Origin: JAJPHJ01 sp035622315
GTDB taxonomy: Bacteria > Vulcanimicrobiota > Vulcanimicrobiia > Eremiobacterales > Eremiobacteraceae
Assembly (NCBI GenBank): GCA_035622315.1
Contig: DASPVP010000048.1
Span: 1-33,046, forward strand
Length of the DNA stretch: 33,046 nt
Reading direction: 5' to 3'
Shown here: one piece after another, positions 14,491 through 25,166 of the stretch
Layout: the number at the start of each line of letters is the position of its first letter
Numbering within the stretch: the first letter of the stretch is position 1
The notes under the pieces: model-generated
The model's database searches: none
What the model was told of the DNA's origin: nothing
The model's input: only the letters and a program-made list of their open reading frames with translations
Position numbers and translations under genes: made by a program

Positions 14491-15936
14491 ATGGCCGTGA
14501 TCGATGAAGATCGGTGGTACCGGCGCGCCCTCATAGGGATTGCGGCAGTGGCTTTCGTCTTGCGTGCCGCCGACGCGCTGCGCCGCCCCTTCCACACGGA
14601 CGAGCGGATCTCGCTGCAATGGGGAGCGTTGCCGGTCAAGGAGATGCTCGAAGTCGTCCGCACGCTCGACGTGCATCCGCCGCTGTTGTTCCTGGCGCTC
14701 CATGGGCTCATCCTCGTGCACGCTCCTCTGTGGGTGCCGCGTCTGCTCGCAGCCATCTTGGGCACGGTGTCGGTCGTGATGCTCAGTGCGATCGTCCGTA
14801 TCTGGGCAGACCAGCGCGCAGCGCTCGTCGCGGGAGCGTGCGCCACCGTCATGCCGGTGCTCGTCTTTTACGACACCTGGGTGCGCATGTACGTGCTGAG
14901 CGACGCGCTCGTGCTGGCGCAGTTCCTTATCCTCTCGTGGATTCTTACAAGCCCGGAAGGACAAAGGCCGCGGCGACTCTGGCTGTGGGCGGCCTGGGCG
15001 CTCGCGACCGTGCTCGCGGGATACACGCTCTACCTTTCCTGGTTCGCAACGCTGGCGCAGGGGTTGTACGTGTTGTGTTTCCGGCGCGATCGTCTCGCGG
15101 GTCTCGCGGTAGCGCTGGGATGCTCGCTGCTCGCCTGGACACCTCAGATGCCGGCGCTGCTCCATCAACTCGGCATGGGCGGCCAGACGTTTCAAAGCTA
15201 TCGAGGACACGAGCTGGGCGGGGTCCTGCTGCTCTCCGGTCAAGCGACGATCGCTCCGGAGCTTGAGGGGTTTCTTGCAACCGCTGGTGCTGCAGTCGCG
15301 TGGATTTGGATCGCGATCGGTCTCTGCGCGGTGCTCGTCGCCGCCCGCAAGACGCTCTTGCCATGGCTCGGCGCACCCGCGCTCATCACGTTCGCGTACG
15401 GTTTGGCGACGCACAAGCTCATCTACCTCGACCGCTACTATATCTTCTTCGCGTATGCGCTCGCAGCGTGGACCGGCTGTCTCGTCACGCTCGCAGTTGC
15501 GCGCCGCTGGCAGCTCGCGCTCGCGATGACGTCGGTGCTGATCGTAGGCCTGCTCGCACTCGGCACCGCTTACGCGCTCGATCCAGCCTTCTACACGGCG
15601 GACTGGCCCGCCGTCGCGGCTGCGTTGGCGCGCAGCGAGCAACCAGGCGATCTCGTGCTGGCAGAACAGGGCATGCCGTATTGGACGATGCCGGACGATC
15701 AGAACATCCTCTCGCACGAGCATCTGTTCATCTTCTATCCCGACCAGATCCCAAAGGCTTTGCGCGCCGCGAGCCGCCATAAGCGCGTGTGGGTCATCGC
15801 CTACGAGCCGCGCGGCATCGATCCAGATCTCGTGCTGCTCTCGGACCTGGGCAGGTCGTTTCATCTCGTGAGCGCGCAGCCGTTCAACCGCTATCTTCCG
15901 GCGGAAGACGTGGTCGTGCTGCTCTTCGCTCGCTGA
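14491..15936 (+). CDS. GT39/ArnT-like membrane glycosyltransferase
   Basis: This 481-residue protein is strongly hydrophobic, with about ten predicted membrane segments. Just after the first segment is FHTDERISL, the Asp-Glu of the first outer loop characteristic of GT-C enzymes (GT39/GT83). DVHPPLLFLALHGLI then matches the conserved HPP motif. A C-terminal outer domain of about 100 residues carries PGDLVLAEQGMPYWTMPDD. Such enzymes use polyprenyl-phosphate-linked sugars on the outer face of the membrane to glycosylate lipids or proteins. It is followed 19 bases later by a second large membrane glycosyltransferase. Confidence 0.85.
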   Translation: MAVIDEDRWYRRALIGIAAVAFVLRAADALRRPFHTDERISLQWGALPVKEMLEVVRTLDVHPPLLFLALHGLILVHAPLWVPRLLAAILGTVSVVMLSAIVRIWADQRAALVAGACATVMPVLVFYDTWVRMYVLSDALVLAQFLILSWILTSPEGQRPRRLWLWAAWALATVLAGYTLYLSWFATLAQGLYVLCFRRDRLAGLAVALGCSLLAWTPQMPALLHQLGMGGQTFQSYRGHELGGVLLLSGQATIAPELEGFLATAGAAVAWIWIAIGLCAVLVAARKTLLPWLGAPALITFAYGLATHKLIYLDRYYIFFAYALAAWTGCLVTLAVARRWQLALAMTSVLIVGLLALGTAYALDPAFYTADWPAVAAALARSEQPGDLVLAEQGMPYWTMPDDQNILSHEHLFIFYPDQIPKALRAASRHKRVWVIAYEPRGIDPDLVLLSDLGRSFHLVSAQPFNRYLPAEDVVVLLFAR

Positions 15937-15955
15937 GCGTGCCGATGGAGAAGAT

Positions 15956-17905
15956 ATGGCGCCACACGCGCTAGACTTCGCAGCATTCTGGCCGCGTCTG
16001 CTTTGGGGCGCGATCGCCGGTCTTCTCACCTGGGTCGTCGCGCTCGACCATGGCATGGCTATCGTCGACCGGCTCGCACCCGTGCGCGGGAGCGTGGCGC
16101 GCTTGGGCGTCGGCGGTGCGCTCGGCTACTCGCTCGTCGGCAGCGCTGTCGGGATTTTGGGCCTCTTCCGAGCGATCCATCCGCTCGCGCTGGAGCTGCT
16201 GCTCGGCTTAGCCTTGCTCGTTCGAATTCCATATTGGGCCTTAAAGCGCGGTGGCATAGGGCTGCTCTTTCATCGCTCACCGGAGGAGCCTGGCGCGACC
16301 TTGCCAGCGCGGCGCGATCTTGTAGATGCCTTCGCGCTCGCCGTCGCGATCGCAGCGTTCTTGACCGCGCTGGTCGCCGCCGCATTGCCTGCGGTCTGGT
16401 GGGATCCGATAGCGTATCATTTGCCGATCGTCGCGGCCGCGCTCGCGAAGGGTGCGTTCACCTTCACCCCAACGATGGTCCAGTCGGGCTTTCCGTCGCT
16501 CGGCGAAGCAGCCGCGCTGCCCGCCTATGCGATTGCAGGGTCGGCGGGGGCGGCGATGGTCACGCTCGGCTCCGGTGTGTGCCTCACTGCGCTCGTCGCT
16601 GCGCTAGCAGCGAGGATCGCGTCTGGCAGCGGTGCGACCGCGGCCATGCTCCTTGCGTCGTCGCCGCTGTGGCTCTGGCTCGCGCCCACGTTTTACGTCG
16701 ACGTGCCGTTTGCCATGCTCGTGCTCGCAGGATTGGTGATGGTGATGGGATGCGCGGGCGAGGGCGGACTCAAAGGTCCGGCGCTAGATGACAGAAGCGC
16801 AGGCTATGCGGTTGCGGGGTGGCTGTGCGGCGCTGCAGCGGCTGTGAAGTACTCAGGGCTGGGTGCCTGCGCGATCCTGTTGGTCACGACGTTGCTCGTC
16901 GCGAAGTCGAGGCGCGGGAGGAGCGGTCTTGCCTTCGTGCTAGGTGCGGCCGCGGTCGCCCTCGGCTGGTATCTGCGCACGTTTATCGCGACGGGCGACC
17001 CCCTGTATCCTTTCCTGTCGACGTACCTGAGCCATGATCCAGCCGTGACGGCGTTCGCGGCACGTTACGTCGACATGACCCGGAACTGGTGCGGCGGCGG
17101 AAATTCAGCGAGCGACCTCTTGGTTTTGCCCTATCGGTTGTTGACGGGGCCGCGCGATTTTTGCGGCGACCCCGGGATGGCGCTGCGCGCCGGCATTGTC
17201 TTTGCGATCGCAAGCTCGGTCGCGCTACGCTCGGCACTCGCGATCGCCCTCATCACGCTGGCGCTCACGATCGCGTGGTTCTTTGCAAGCCAGCAGTGGC
17301 GATTCGCGCTCGCGCCCGTCTCGACATATGTGGCGCTCGTCGCAAGCGGCACGACCGTGCTGGGAACGCGGTTGCGCGCCTTGTACGTGGCGGCGCTCTG
17401 CGTGGTCGGAGCATTTTCAGTGGCGCTGAACTGGCTGCCGTCCGGTCGCGCGCAAGCCGCGAACAGCATCGTCCCCGCCTTCGCCTATATCAGCGGCCGG
17501 CAATCGGCCGCGCAGTACTTGGACGATCGATTGGAGACCTTCGCCGCGGCGCAATGGCTCGCCAAGACTCTGCATCCCGGCGATCGCGTGCTCGCGCTTG
17601 ACGATGTGCGCGACTACTATTTCCCGCCCGGCACGATGTGGGGCAATCCGTTCTATCAGCAGGCGATCTCGGTCGACTGGCTCGCGTCGGCTGCATCTCG
17701 CTACGCGGCGCTGCGCGCACTTGGCGTGCGCTTCATCGTCGTGAACGCCAACGACGCCTACATCCATCGCACCCCGACAGGTGTCGCGTGGGAGGTGCTC
17801 GCGGCAGACGCCCATTCAGTTTTGCGCGAGGTCTTCCGCGCGAACGACACGATCGTCTACGAGATCGTCGCGCCGGTCCCCAAACTCGCCCCAGCACACG
17901 GCTGA
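15956..17905 (+). CDS. Large polytopic membrane protein, probable GT-C glycosyltransferase
   Basis: This 649-residue protein has many hydrophobic segments and a C-terminal soluble part (about 520-649) with DRVLALDDVRDYYFPP and VRFIVVNAND. After an early pair of membrane segments comes AVWWDPIAYHLPIVAAAL, the D-x3-YHLP motif seen in bacterial GT39/ArnT-like proteins. The GT39 DE pair is absent, so the catalytic Asp would be that of WWDP. The ATG has GGAG about six bases upstream. It likely forms a unit with the preceding GT39-like gene. Assignment to the GT-C fold is by pattern only; the substrate is unknown. Confidence 0.7.
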   Translation: MAPHALDFAAFWPRLLWGAIAGLLTWVVALDHGMAIVDRLAPVRGSVARLGVGGALGYSLVGSAVGILGLFRAIHPLALELLLGLALLVRIPYWALKRGGIGLLFHRSPEEPGATLPARRDLVDAFALAVAIAAFLTALVAAALPAVWWDPIAYHLPIVAAALAKGAFTFTPTMVQSGFPSLGEAAALPAYAIAGSAGAAMVTLGSGVCLTALVAALAARIASGSGATAAMLLASSPLWLWLAPTFYVDVPFAMLVLAGLVMVMGCAGEGGLKGPALDDRSAGYAVAGWLCGAAAAVKYSGLGACAILLVTTLLVAKSRRGRSGLAFVLGAAAVALGWYLRTFIATGDPLYPFLSTYLSHDPAVTAFAARYVDMTRNWCGGGNSASDLLVLPYRLLTGPRDFCGDPGMALRAGIVFAIASSVALRSALAIALITLALTIAWFFASQQWRFALAPVSTYVALVASGTTVLGTRLRALYVAALCVVGAFSVALNWLPSGRAQAANSIVPAFAYISGRQSAAQYLDDRLETFAAAQWLAKTLHPGDRVLALDDVRDYYFPPGTMWGNPFYQQAISVDWLASAASRYAALRALGVRFIVVNANDAYIHRTPTGVAWEVLAADAHSVLREVFRANDTIVYEIVAPVPKLAPAHG

Positions 17906-17950
17906 AAACCGAGAAAGAGGTCACGGGGCGCTGCAGGGCAATTCATCCGC

Positions 17951-20041
17951 ATGGACAAGCGGATCTCTATCGCCTGCCGGTTTGCGTTGTGCCTCTGCCT
18001 TAGCGCGCTTGCCTGCGGACCTGACTATGGTTCGCGCGTCGCATCGGCAGACGACCTTTCATCCGCGAGGTTGCGCGGTTATTCTCCAGACCTTTCCGCG
18101 CGCGAACTCGGTTACGAGCTTGCCGCGCAGTCTTCGCCCAACGCCAAGACGGCAATGGCAGACGAGCTCGCGATCGCAGGACGCGTGCATCGCATGGGTC
18201 AGCCCACGGACTACCAGACCGCGGTCTACGTGCGCAACCGCCTCGCTCGCGACGGCTTCGACGCGAAGATCGTCACCTACGACTCGTCCAACGTTTGGCC
18301 CGTCGAGCAGCACTTGGAGATCACGGCACCGGTCGCGCAAGAGGTCGACATGTTCGAACCCGCCGTCGCCGGCGATCCATACTCGACGATGCACGCCGCG
18401 ATCGGCAGGCCGTACTCCGGCTTCAGCGATGACGGTGACGCGGAAGGCCCGCTCATCTACGCGAACTACGGCACGGCGGCGGATTTTGCAGAGCTGAAGA
18501 AGCTCGGCGTCGATCTCGCCGGCGCGATCTTCCTCGTCAAGCAAGGCCACGGCAGTGCAGCCTCTAAAGGACGGCGCGTCGTCAGCTACGGCGGAAAAGC
18601 GCTGCTGCTCTATCCGGAACCTGCATACGATCCCTATGGGCCGCCCACGACCGGAAAGGTCTACCCGGAAGGGCGTAACCGTCCGCTGGGCGCGGCGCTG
18701 CGCAACACGATGCTCGCAGAATACGATGGGGGAGACCCGCTCGCCATCGGCGTTCCAGTGCCAGGCGCACGACACTTGCCCTTTTCAGACCTGCGCGTGC
18801 CACCGATCCCCGTCACCGCCATCACGGCGCTCGTCGCAAAACAGCTCGAAGCAGAACTCGGCGGACCGCTTGCGCCGCACGCCTGGGCAACCAAGGTGAC
18901 GCCCAACGTCCATGTGGGCGGCGTCGAGCGCGTGCACTACGTGCTGCGGAGCCGGCGCTTCATCGGACCGATCTGGGATGTGATCGCAACGTTGCGGGGC
19001 GCACAGGCGCCGGCCGAGACGGTCGTCATCGGTGGTCACCGCGATGCATGGACCTTCGGCGCGATCGATCCAACGAGCGGCACCGTCGCCATGCTGCAGT
19101 TCGCCGACGCGCTCGCGAAACTGCATAGCGCGGGCTGGCGTCCTTTCCGCACGATCGTCATCGGGTCGTGGGATGGGGAGGAGCTCGACGACATCGGTAG
19201 CGTCTCGTGGGTGGATCAAAACGCCAGCCAGTTGCGCGACTCGTGCTGGGCATACGTGAACACGGATGAGGTCGCGCTCGGCGCGATGTTCTTCGCTTCG
19301 GCGACGGACGATCTCGCTGCGGTGACCAAGGACGTGGCGAGCGTCGCCATCGCGCCCGACGGCCGGCACGTGTCGGATTTCTGGTACGCGCAGGACAAGA
19401 CGCCACAGGTCACGCCGATGGGGACGGGGAGCGATCACGAAGGCTTTTCGTACCACGAGGGTATCCCATCAAGCGGCATTACCTATTTCGGCACCTTCGG
19501 CACCTACCACTCGGCGTACGACGATCCCGCAAGCTTGCGCGTCATGGATCCCGGCATGCACTTTGCCGACGCAGCCGCGCGTTACGACACCGTGTTGATG
19601 TTGCGGCTTGCCGACGCGCCGTATCCCGAGGTAAGCATGAGCGACTTGGCGACAGCGCTCGAGCATCGTCTCAACACCTTCGGCAACGCACCCCAGGACG
19701 AGCAACGTCGCACCGCCGTCGTCCAAGCGCTCGCGCCGCAGCTCGCGCATTTCGTGACGTTCGCTGCTGCCCTCGACAACGCCGCCGACGCGACCGCGGC
19801 GGCGGGGAATCTGCAGGCGCTCGCGCCGATGCGCGCGCTCGCCCTCAAGACCCGTGCGGATTTCTACGATCCGGGCGGTGTGCCGGGCCACCCTTGGCAG
19901 GGCAGCCTCTTATATAACTCCGACGACACGATCTCGACCTTGCCGTCGCTCGAAACCACGCTAGATCCGAAACTCGGAGAGCAGGCCCTCAACCAGCTCG
20001 TGGCGGCCTTCGCGCGCATCCCGCCCGTGCTCTTCATCTGA
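17951..20041 (+). CDS. Exported M28 zinc peptidase, glutamate carboxypeptidase II-like
   Basis: This 696-residue protein has the GCPII/transferrin-receptor layout: an N-terminal export segment (about 8-22), a protease-associated domain (about 110-330), the M28 catalytic domain, and a C-terminal dimerisation-like helical domain (about 575-690). Zinc ligands are visible: His363 (GGHRDAW), Asp373 (GAIDPTSG), Glu410/Glu411 (WDGEEL, the first being the general base), Asp439 (VNTDEV) and His520 (TYHSAYDDP). GTGSDHEGF (491-499) matches the conserved active-site loop. The enzyme probably trims C-terminal residues from peptides outside the cytoplasm. A Cys at 22 could be a lipid anchor, but the lipobox (ALA-C) is not canonical. 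The HAD gene follows 8 bases later. Confidence 0.92.
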   Translation: MDKRISIACRFALCLCLSALACGPDYGSRVASADDLSSARLRGYSPDLSARELGYELAAQSSPNAKTAMADELAIAGRVHRMGQPTDYQTAVYVRNRLARDGFDAKIVTYDSSNVWPVEQHLEITAPVAQEVDMFEPAVAGDPYSTMHAAIGRPYSGFSDDGDAEGPLIYANYGTAADFAELKKLGVDLAGAIFLVKQGHGSAASKGRRVVSYGGKALLLYPEPAYDPYGPPTTGKVYPEGRNRPLGAALRNTMLAEYDGGDPLAIGVPVPGARHLPFSDLRVPPIPVTAITALVAKQLEAELGGPLAPHAWATKVTPNVHVGGVERVHYVLRSRRFIGPIWDVIATLRGAQAPAETVVIGGHRDAWTFGAIDPTSGTVAMLQFADALAKLHSAGWRPFRTIVIGSWDGEELDDIGSVSWVDQNASQLRDSCWAYVNTDEVALGAMFFASATDDLAAVTKDVASVAIAPDGRHVSDFWYAQDKTPQVTPMGTGSDHEGFSYHEGIPSSGITYFGTFGTYHSAYDDPASLRVMDPGMHFADAAARYDTVLMLRLADAPYPEVSMSDLATALEHRLNTFGNAPQDEQRRTAVVQALAPQLAHFVTFAAALDNAADATAAAGNLQALAPMRALALKTRADFYDPGGVPGHPWQGSLLYNSDDTISTLPSLETTLDPKLGEQALNQLVAAFARIPPVLFI

Positions 20042-20049
20042 AACCGGGG

Positions 20050-20775
20050 ATGGCGATCAAGGCGATCTTCTTCGACCTCGACGACACGCTCTTGGACGAC
20101 ACGATCTCAAGTGAACGCAGCGCGGCGCTCGCAGCATCCGAGCTCGCGGGCGATCGCGGCGTGACGCCGGAAGACCTCGCGGTCTCCTACATGCGCGAAG
20201 CGATGCATTTTTGGGAATCGCTCGAGCCGGGTGCACCGAAACCGCCGAGCGGCGCCATCCGGCCTCGCCTGTGGCGCGCGGCGCTGCGCTCGCACGGCAT
20301 CGAGGATTCGGACCTCGCGCTGCGGCTGGCCGTACGTTACGACACGATCCGCATCGAGCGTGTCGAATTGTTCCCCGAGACCTTACCCGTGCTGCACGCC
20401 CTGCACGGCCGCTACAAGATGGCGATCATCACGAATGGCTTCGCCGAGACGCACGATGCCAAGATCGCGCGTCTCGGCCTCGCGCATCTCTTCGACGCAG
20501 TCGTGCTCGCGGGCGAGATGGAACTCGCCAAGCCGCATCCGGCGGTGTTCGCGCACGCGATGCAACAACTCGACGTGTCGGCTGAGGAAAGCGTCATGGT
20601 CGGCGATCGCTTCGACCGTGACATCGTCGGTGCCCACGGCGCGGGCATGCGCGCGATCTGGGTCAACAGCCGTCGGGAGCGACAACCCGCAGGCGTGCGG
20701 CCCTCGGAGATGGAGATTCCATCGATCGCGGACTTGCCGCGTGCGGTCGTCGCACTGGACCAAGCGCCGCGCTAG
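20050..20775 (+). CDS. HAD-superfamily hydrolase, phosphatase type
   Basis: This 241-residue protein has all four HAD motifs: DLDDT (9-13, nucleophile and general acid), IITNG (motif II), ELAKPHP with the motif III Lys, and VGDRFDRD (motif IV). A helical C1 cap lies between motifs I and II. The layout and ITNGFAETHDAKIARLGL resemble YjjG-like nucleotidases and N-acylneuraminate-9-phosphatase-like proteins; the exact substrate cannot be told. It sits 8 bases after the M28 peptidase gene and 38 bases before uvrA, probably in one transcript. Confidence 0.88.
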   Translation: MAIKAIFFDLDDTLLDDTISSERSAALAASELAGDRGVTPEDLAVSYMREAMHFWESLEPGAPKPPSGAIRPRLWRAALRSHGIEDSDLALRLAVRYDTIRIERVELFPETLPVLHALHGRYKMAIITNGFAETHDAKIARLGLAHLFDAVVLAGEMELAKPHPAVFAHAMQQLDVSAEESVMVGDRFDRDIVGAHGAGMRAIWVNSRRERQPAGVRPSEMEIPSIADLPRAVVALDQAPR

Positions 20776-20813
20776 AGGTCCGCTCCTACGGGGAACTCGA
20801 AACACTCCTTTCC

Positions 20814-23885
<3,072 letters not shown>

Positions 23886-23915
23886 AATACTCACCCGCTG
23901 CCACCCGTTTGGGAT

Positions 23916-23941
23916 GTAGCGGCCGACCTTTCGTTCGGCCC
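23916..23941 (+). repeat. GACC-type palindrome, copy B1
   Basis: A 26-base element starts with GTAGCGG, then GGCCGA (23921-23926) pairs with TCGGCC (23935-23940) around an 8-base loop holding CCTTTCGT. It closely matches copy B4 at 25115-25140, differing at three positions. It lies between uvrA and the PilZ-like gene, on the plus strand. Confidence 0.75.
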
Positions 23942-23956
23942 TTGATCCCGTGGGAC

Positions 23957-23981
23957 GTAGCGGCGGACCTTCGGGTCCTCC
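23957..23981 (+). repeat. GACC-type palindrome, copy B2
   Basis: A second element follows B1 after 15 bases, again headed GTAGCGGC. Its stem GGACC (23965-23969) pairs with GGTCC (23974-23978) around a UUCG-type loop, and further G-C pairs extend it outward. Two tandem stem-loops after uvrA could stabilise or end its transcript. No T-run is present. Confidence 0.65.
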
Positions 23982-24003
23982 TGAGCGCAATAATAGGGGA
24001 TCT

Positions 24004-24717
24004 ATGCCCGACGCGATCGGTACCGGCGAACTTCCCGCAGCATTGCCGCTGCCTATCGACATCACGGTGCGCAACGCCGAACTCGGCGTCAACCTGATGG
24101 GCAAGGCTGCTCGGCTCGATACGAACAGCCTCATCGCCAATTTCCCGAGCGAAGTGAGAGAGAGCACAATTCTCTTCACCACGCTCGACATGCGCAGCAT
24201 CAAAGCGACCGCCCGCGGACTGATCAAAGTACGCACCCAGCGCAGCCTGGGCGAAGGCGCGGGCTACGAGGTCGTGGCGGATTTCCTCGAGCTGAGCGAC
24301 GATGCTCGCCAGAAGATCGAGCGGCTGCTCGGGCGCCACACCGAAGACGCGGCGGCACCTGCGGTTCCACCGGTGCAGACCTTCTCGCCGCAACCCACGT
24401 TCCGAGCTGCTTCAGCGCAGACGTATCTGCCGCCCGTGGACTATCAGGCCGTCAGAGAACAGACCGAGCGCCGCCAGTATTTCGAGCCCGCGCCGCTGCG
24501 AGGCACGACCAAGACGCCGACCGTTACGCGTTTTTGGAACTCGCTCGGCGTCTCGTTCTACCTCGTCGTCATCTTGATCGTCGTGGCCATCTTCCCGCAA
24601 GGGCGAGCGGTCGAGCTCTACATCTGGAATCACGTCTGGTGGGCGATCAGTCGCATGTGGTATTGGGCGAACCATATCGGCGACGTCAAGCTCTGGGGTC
24701 AATCCCCTAACAACTGA
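24004..24717 (+). CDS. Membrane-anchored PilZ-like protein
   Basis: This 237-residue protein has an N-terminal beta-rich domain (about 17-110), ending EVVADFLELSDDARQKIERLL. This looks like the last strand and helix of a PilZ domain. The RxxxR and D/NxSxxG cyclic-di-GMP signatures are not evident, so ligand binding is doubtful. A Pro/Gln-rich linker (115-170) follows, then one transmembrane segment (about 182-198, VSFYLVVILIVVAIF) and a Trp-rich tail (204-222, with WNHVWWAI and MWYWANHI) that probably lies along the membrane. The ATG at 24004 is preferred because the longer frame begins inside the repeat. The soluble PilZ gene follows 7 bases later. Confidence 0.6.
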   Translation: MPDAIGTGELPAALPLPIDITVRNAELGVNLMGKAARLDTNSLIANFPSEVRESTILFTTLDMRSIKATARGLIKVRTQRSLGEGAGYEVVADFLELSDDARQKIERLLGRHTEDAAAPAVPPVQTFSPQPTFRAASAQTYLPPVDYQAVREQTERRQYFEPAPLRGTTKTPTVTRFWNSLGVSFYLVVILIVVAIFPQGRAVELYIWNHVWWAISRMWYWANHIGDVKLWGQSPNN

Positions 24718-24724
24718 CCCCGCG

Positions 24725-25081
24725 ATGAGCGACGCGCGCAACGGGCACTCAGCCGAACGGCGTCGCCACGCGCGCATCCAAAAGACCTTGCCCGTGCATG
24801 TCCGCCGCGAACATGGTTCCGAACGTTATCCAGCTGAGATCGTCAACATCGGCGGCGGGGGCGTGCTCTTGCGCACCGCGGCCTCGGTGGACACGAACGA
24901 CCTGCTCACGATCGAGCTCGACCTCGTCGGCGAGGCGAAGCCCATCTCGGTGTTCGGAACGGTCGTGCGCAACGACGCGCGGGGCATCGGTATCTCGTTC
25001 GTCCGCATCAGCGAGATCACGTCCGACCTCATCTCGTACCTCATCCGCAAGTGGGAGCGCGAGGGCGCCCAACCAGCTTGA
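24725..25081 (+). CDS. PilZ-domain protein, probable cyclic-di-GMP binder
   Basis: This 118-residue single-domain protein begins with Arg-rich ERRRHARIQK (RxxxR at 13-17) followed by TLPVHVR. The second signature reads NIGGGG at 41-46, in the position of D/N-x-S-x-x-G; Gly replaces Ser. GTVVRNDARGIGISFV and the final helix ITSDLISYLIRKW complete the PilZ barrel. PilZ proteins bind cyclic di-GMP and control motility, exopolysaccharide or secretion partners. It lies 7 bases after the membrane PilZ-like gene, so the two may act as a pair. Confidence 0.88.
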   Translation: MSDARNGHSAERRRHARIQKTLPVHVRREHGSERYPAEIVNIGGGGVLLRTAASVDTNDLLTIELDLVGEAKPISVFGTVVRNDARGIGISFVRISEITSDLISYLIRKWEREGAQPA

Positions 25082-25091
25082 CGCGGGCGAT

Positions 25092-25106
25092 GTAGCGGCC
25101 TGACCC
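25092..25106 (+). repeat. Truncated GACC-type palindrome, copy B3
   Basis: GTAGCGGCCTGACCC matches the 5' half of B1/B4, but the second arm is missing and a short A-rich stretch follows. It appears to be a broken copy next to the intact B4. Confidence 0.55.
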
Positions 25107-25114
25107 GAAAAAAT

Positions 25115-25140
25115 GTAGCGGCTGACCTTTAGGTCGGCCC
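25115..25140 (+). repeat. GACC-type palindrome, copy B4
   Basis: A 26-base element headed GTAGCGG. GGCTGACC pairs with GGTCGGCC around TTTA, an 8-pair stem with one G-T pair. It ends 26 bases before the ligA ATG and so would be in the ligA leader if transcription starts upstream. Confidence 0.75.
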
Positions 25141-25166
25141 GTCTCTTTCGTCGAACGAATCATTGC

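Noticed and set aside
14485..16056. 523-residue open frame antisense to the GT39-like gene
   Set aside because: Arg/Glu/Gln-rich low-complexity translation without domains; the plus-strand gene has clear membrane segments and motifs.
23916..23981. Tandem hairpins after uvrA as intrinsic terminators or a CRISPR-like array
   Set aside because: No T-run follows, and there are only two copies with no regular spacers. They are better explained as dispersed palindromic repeats.
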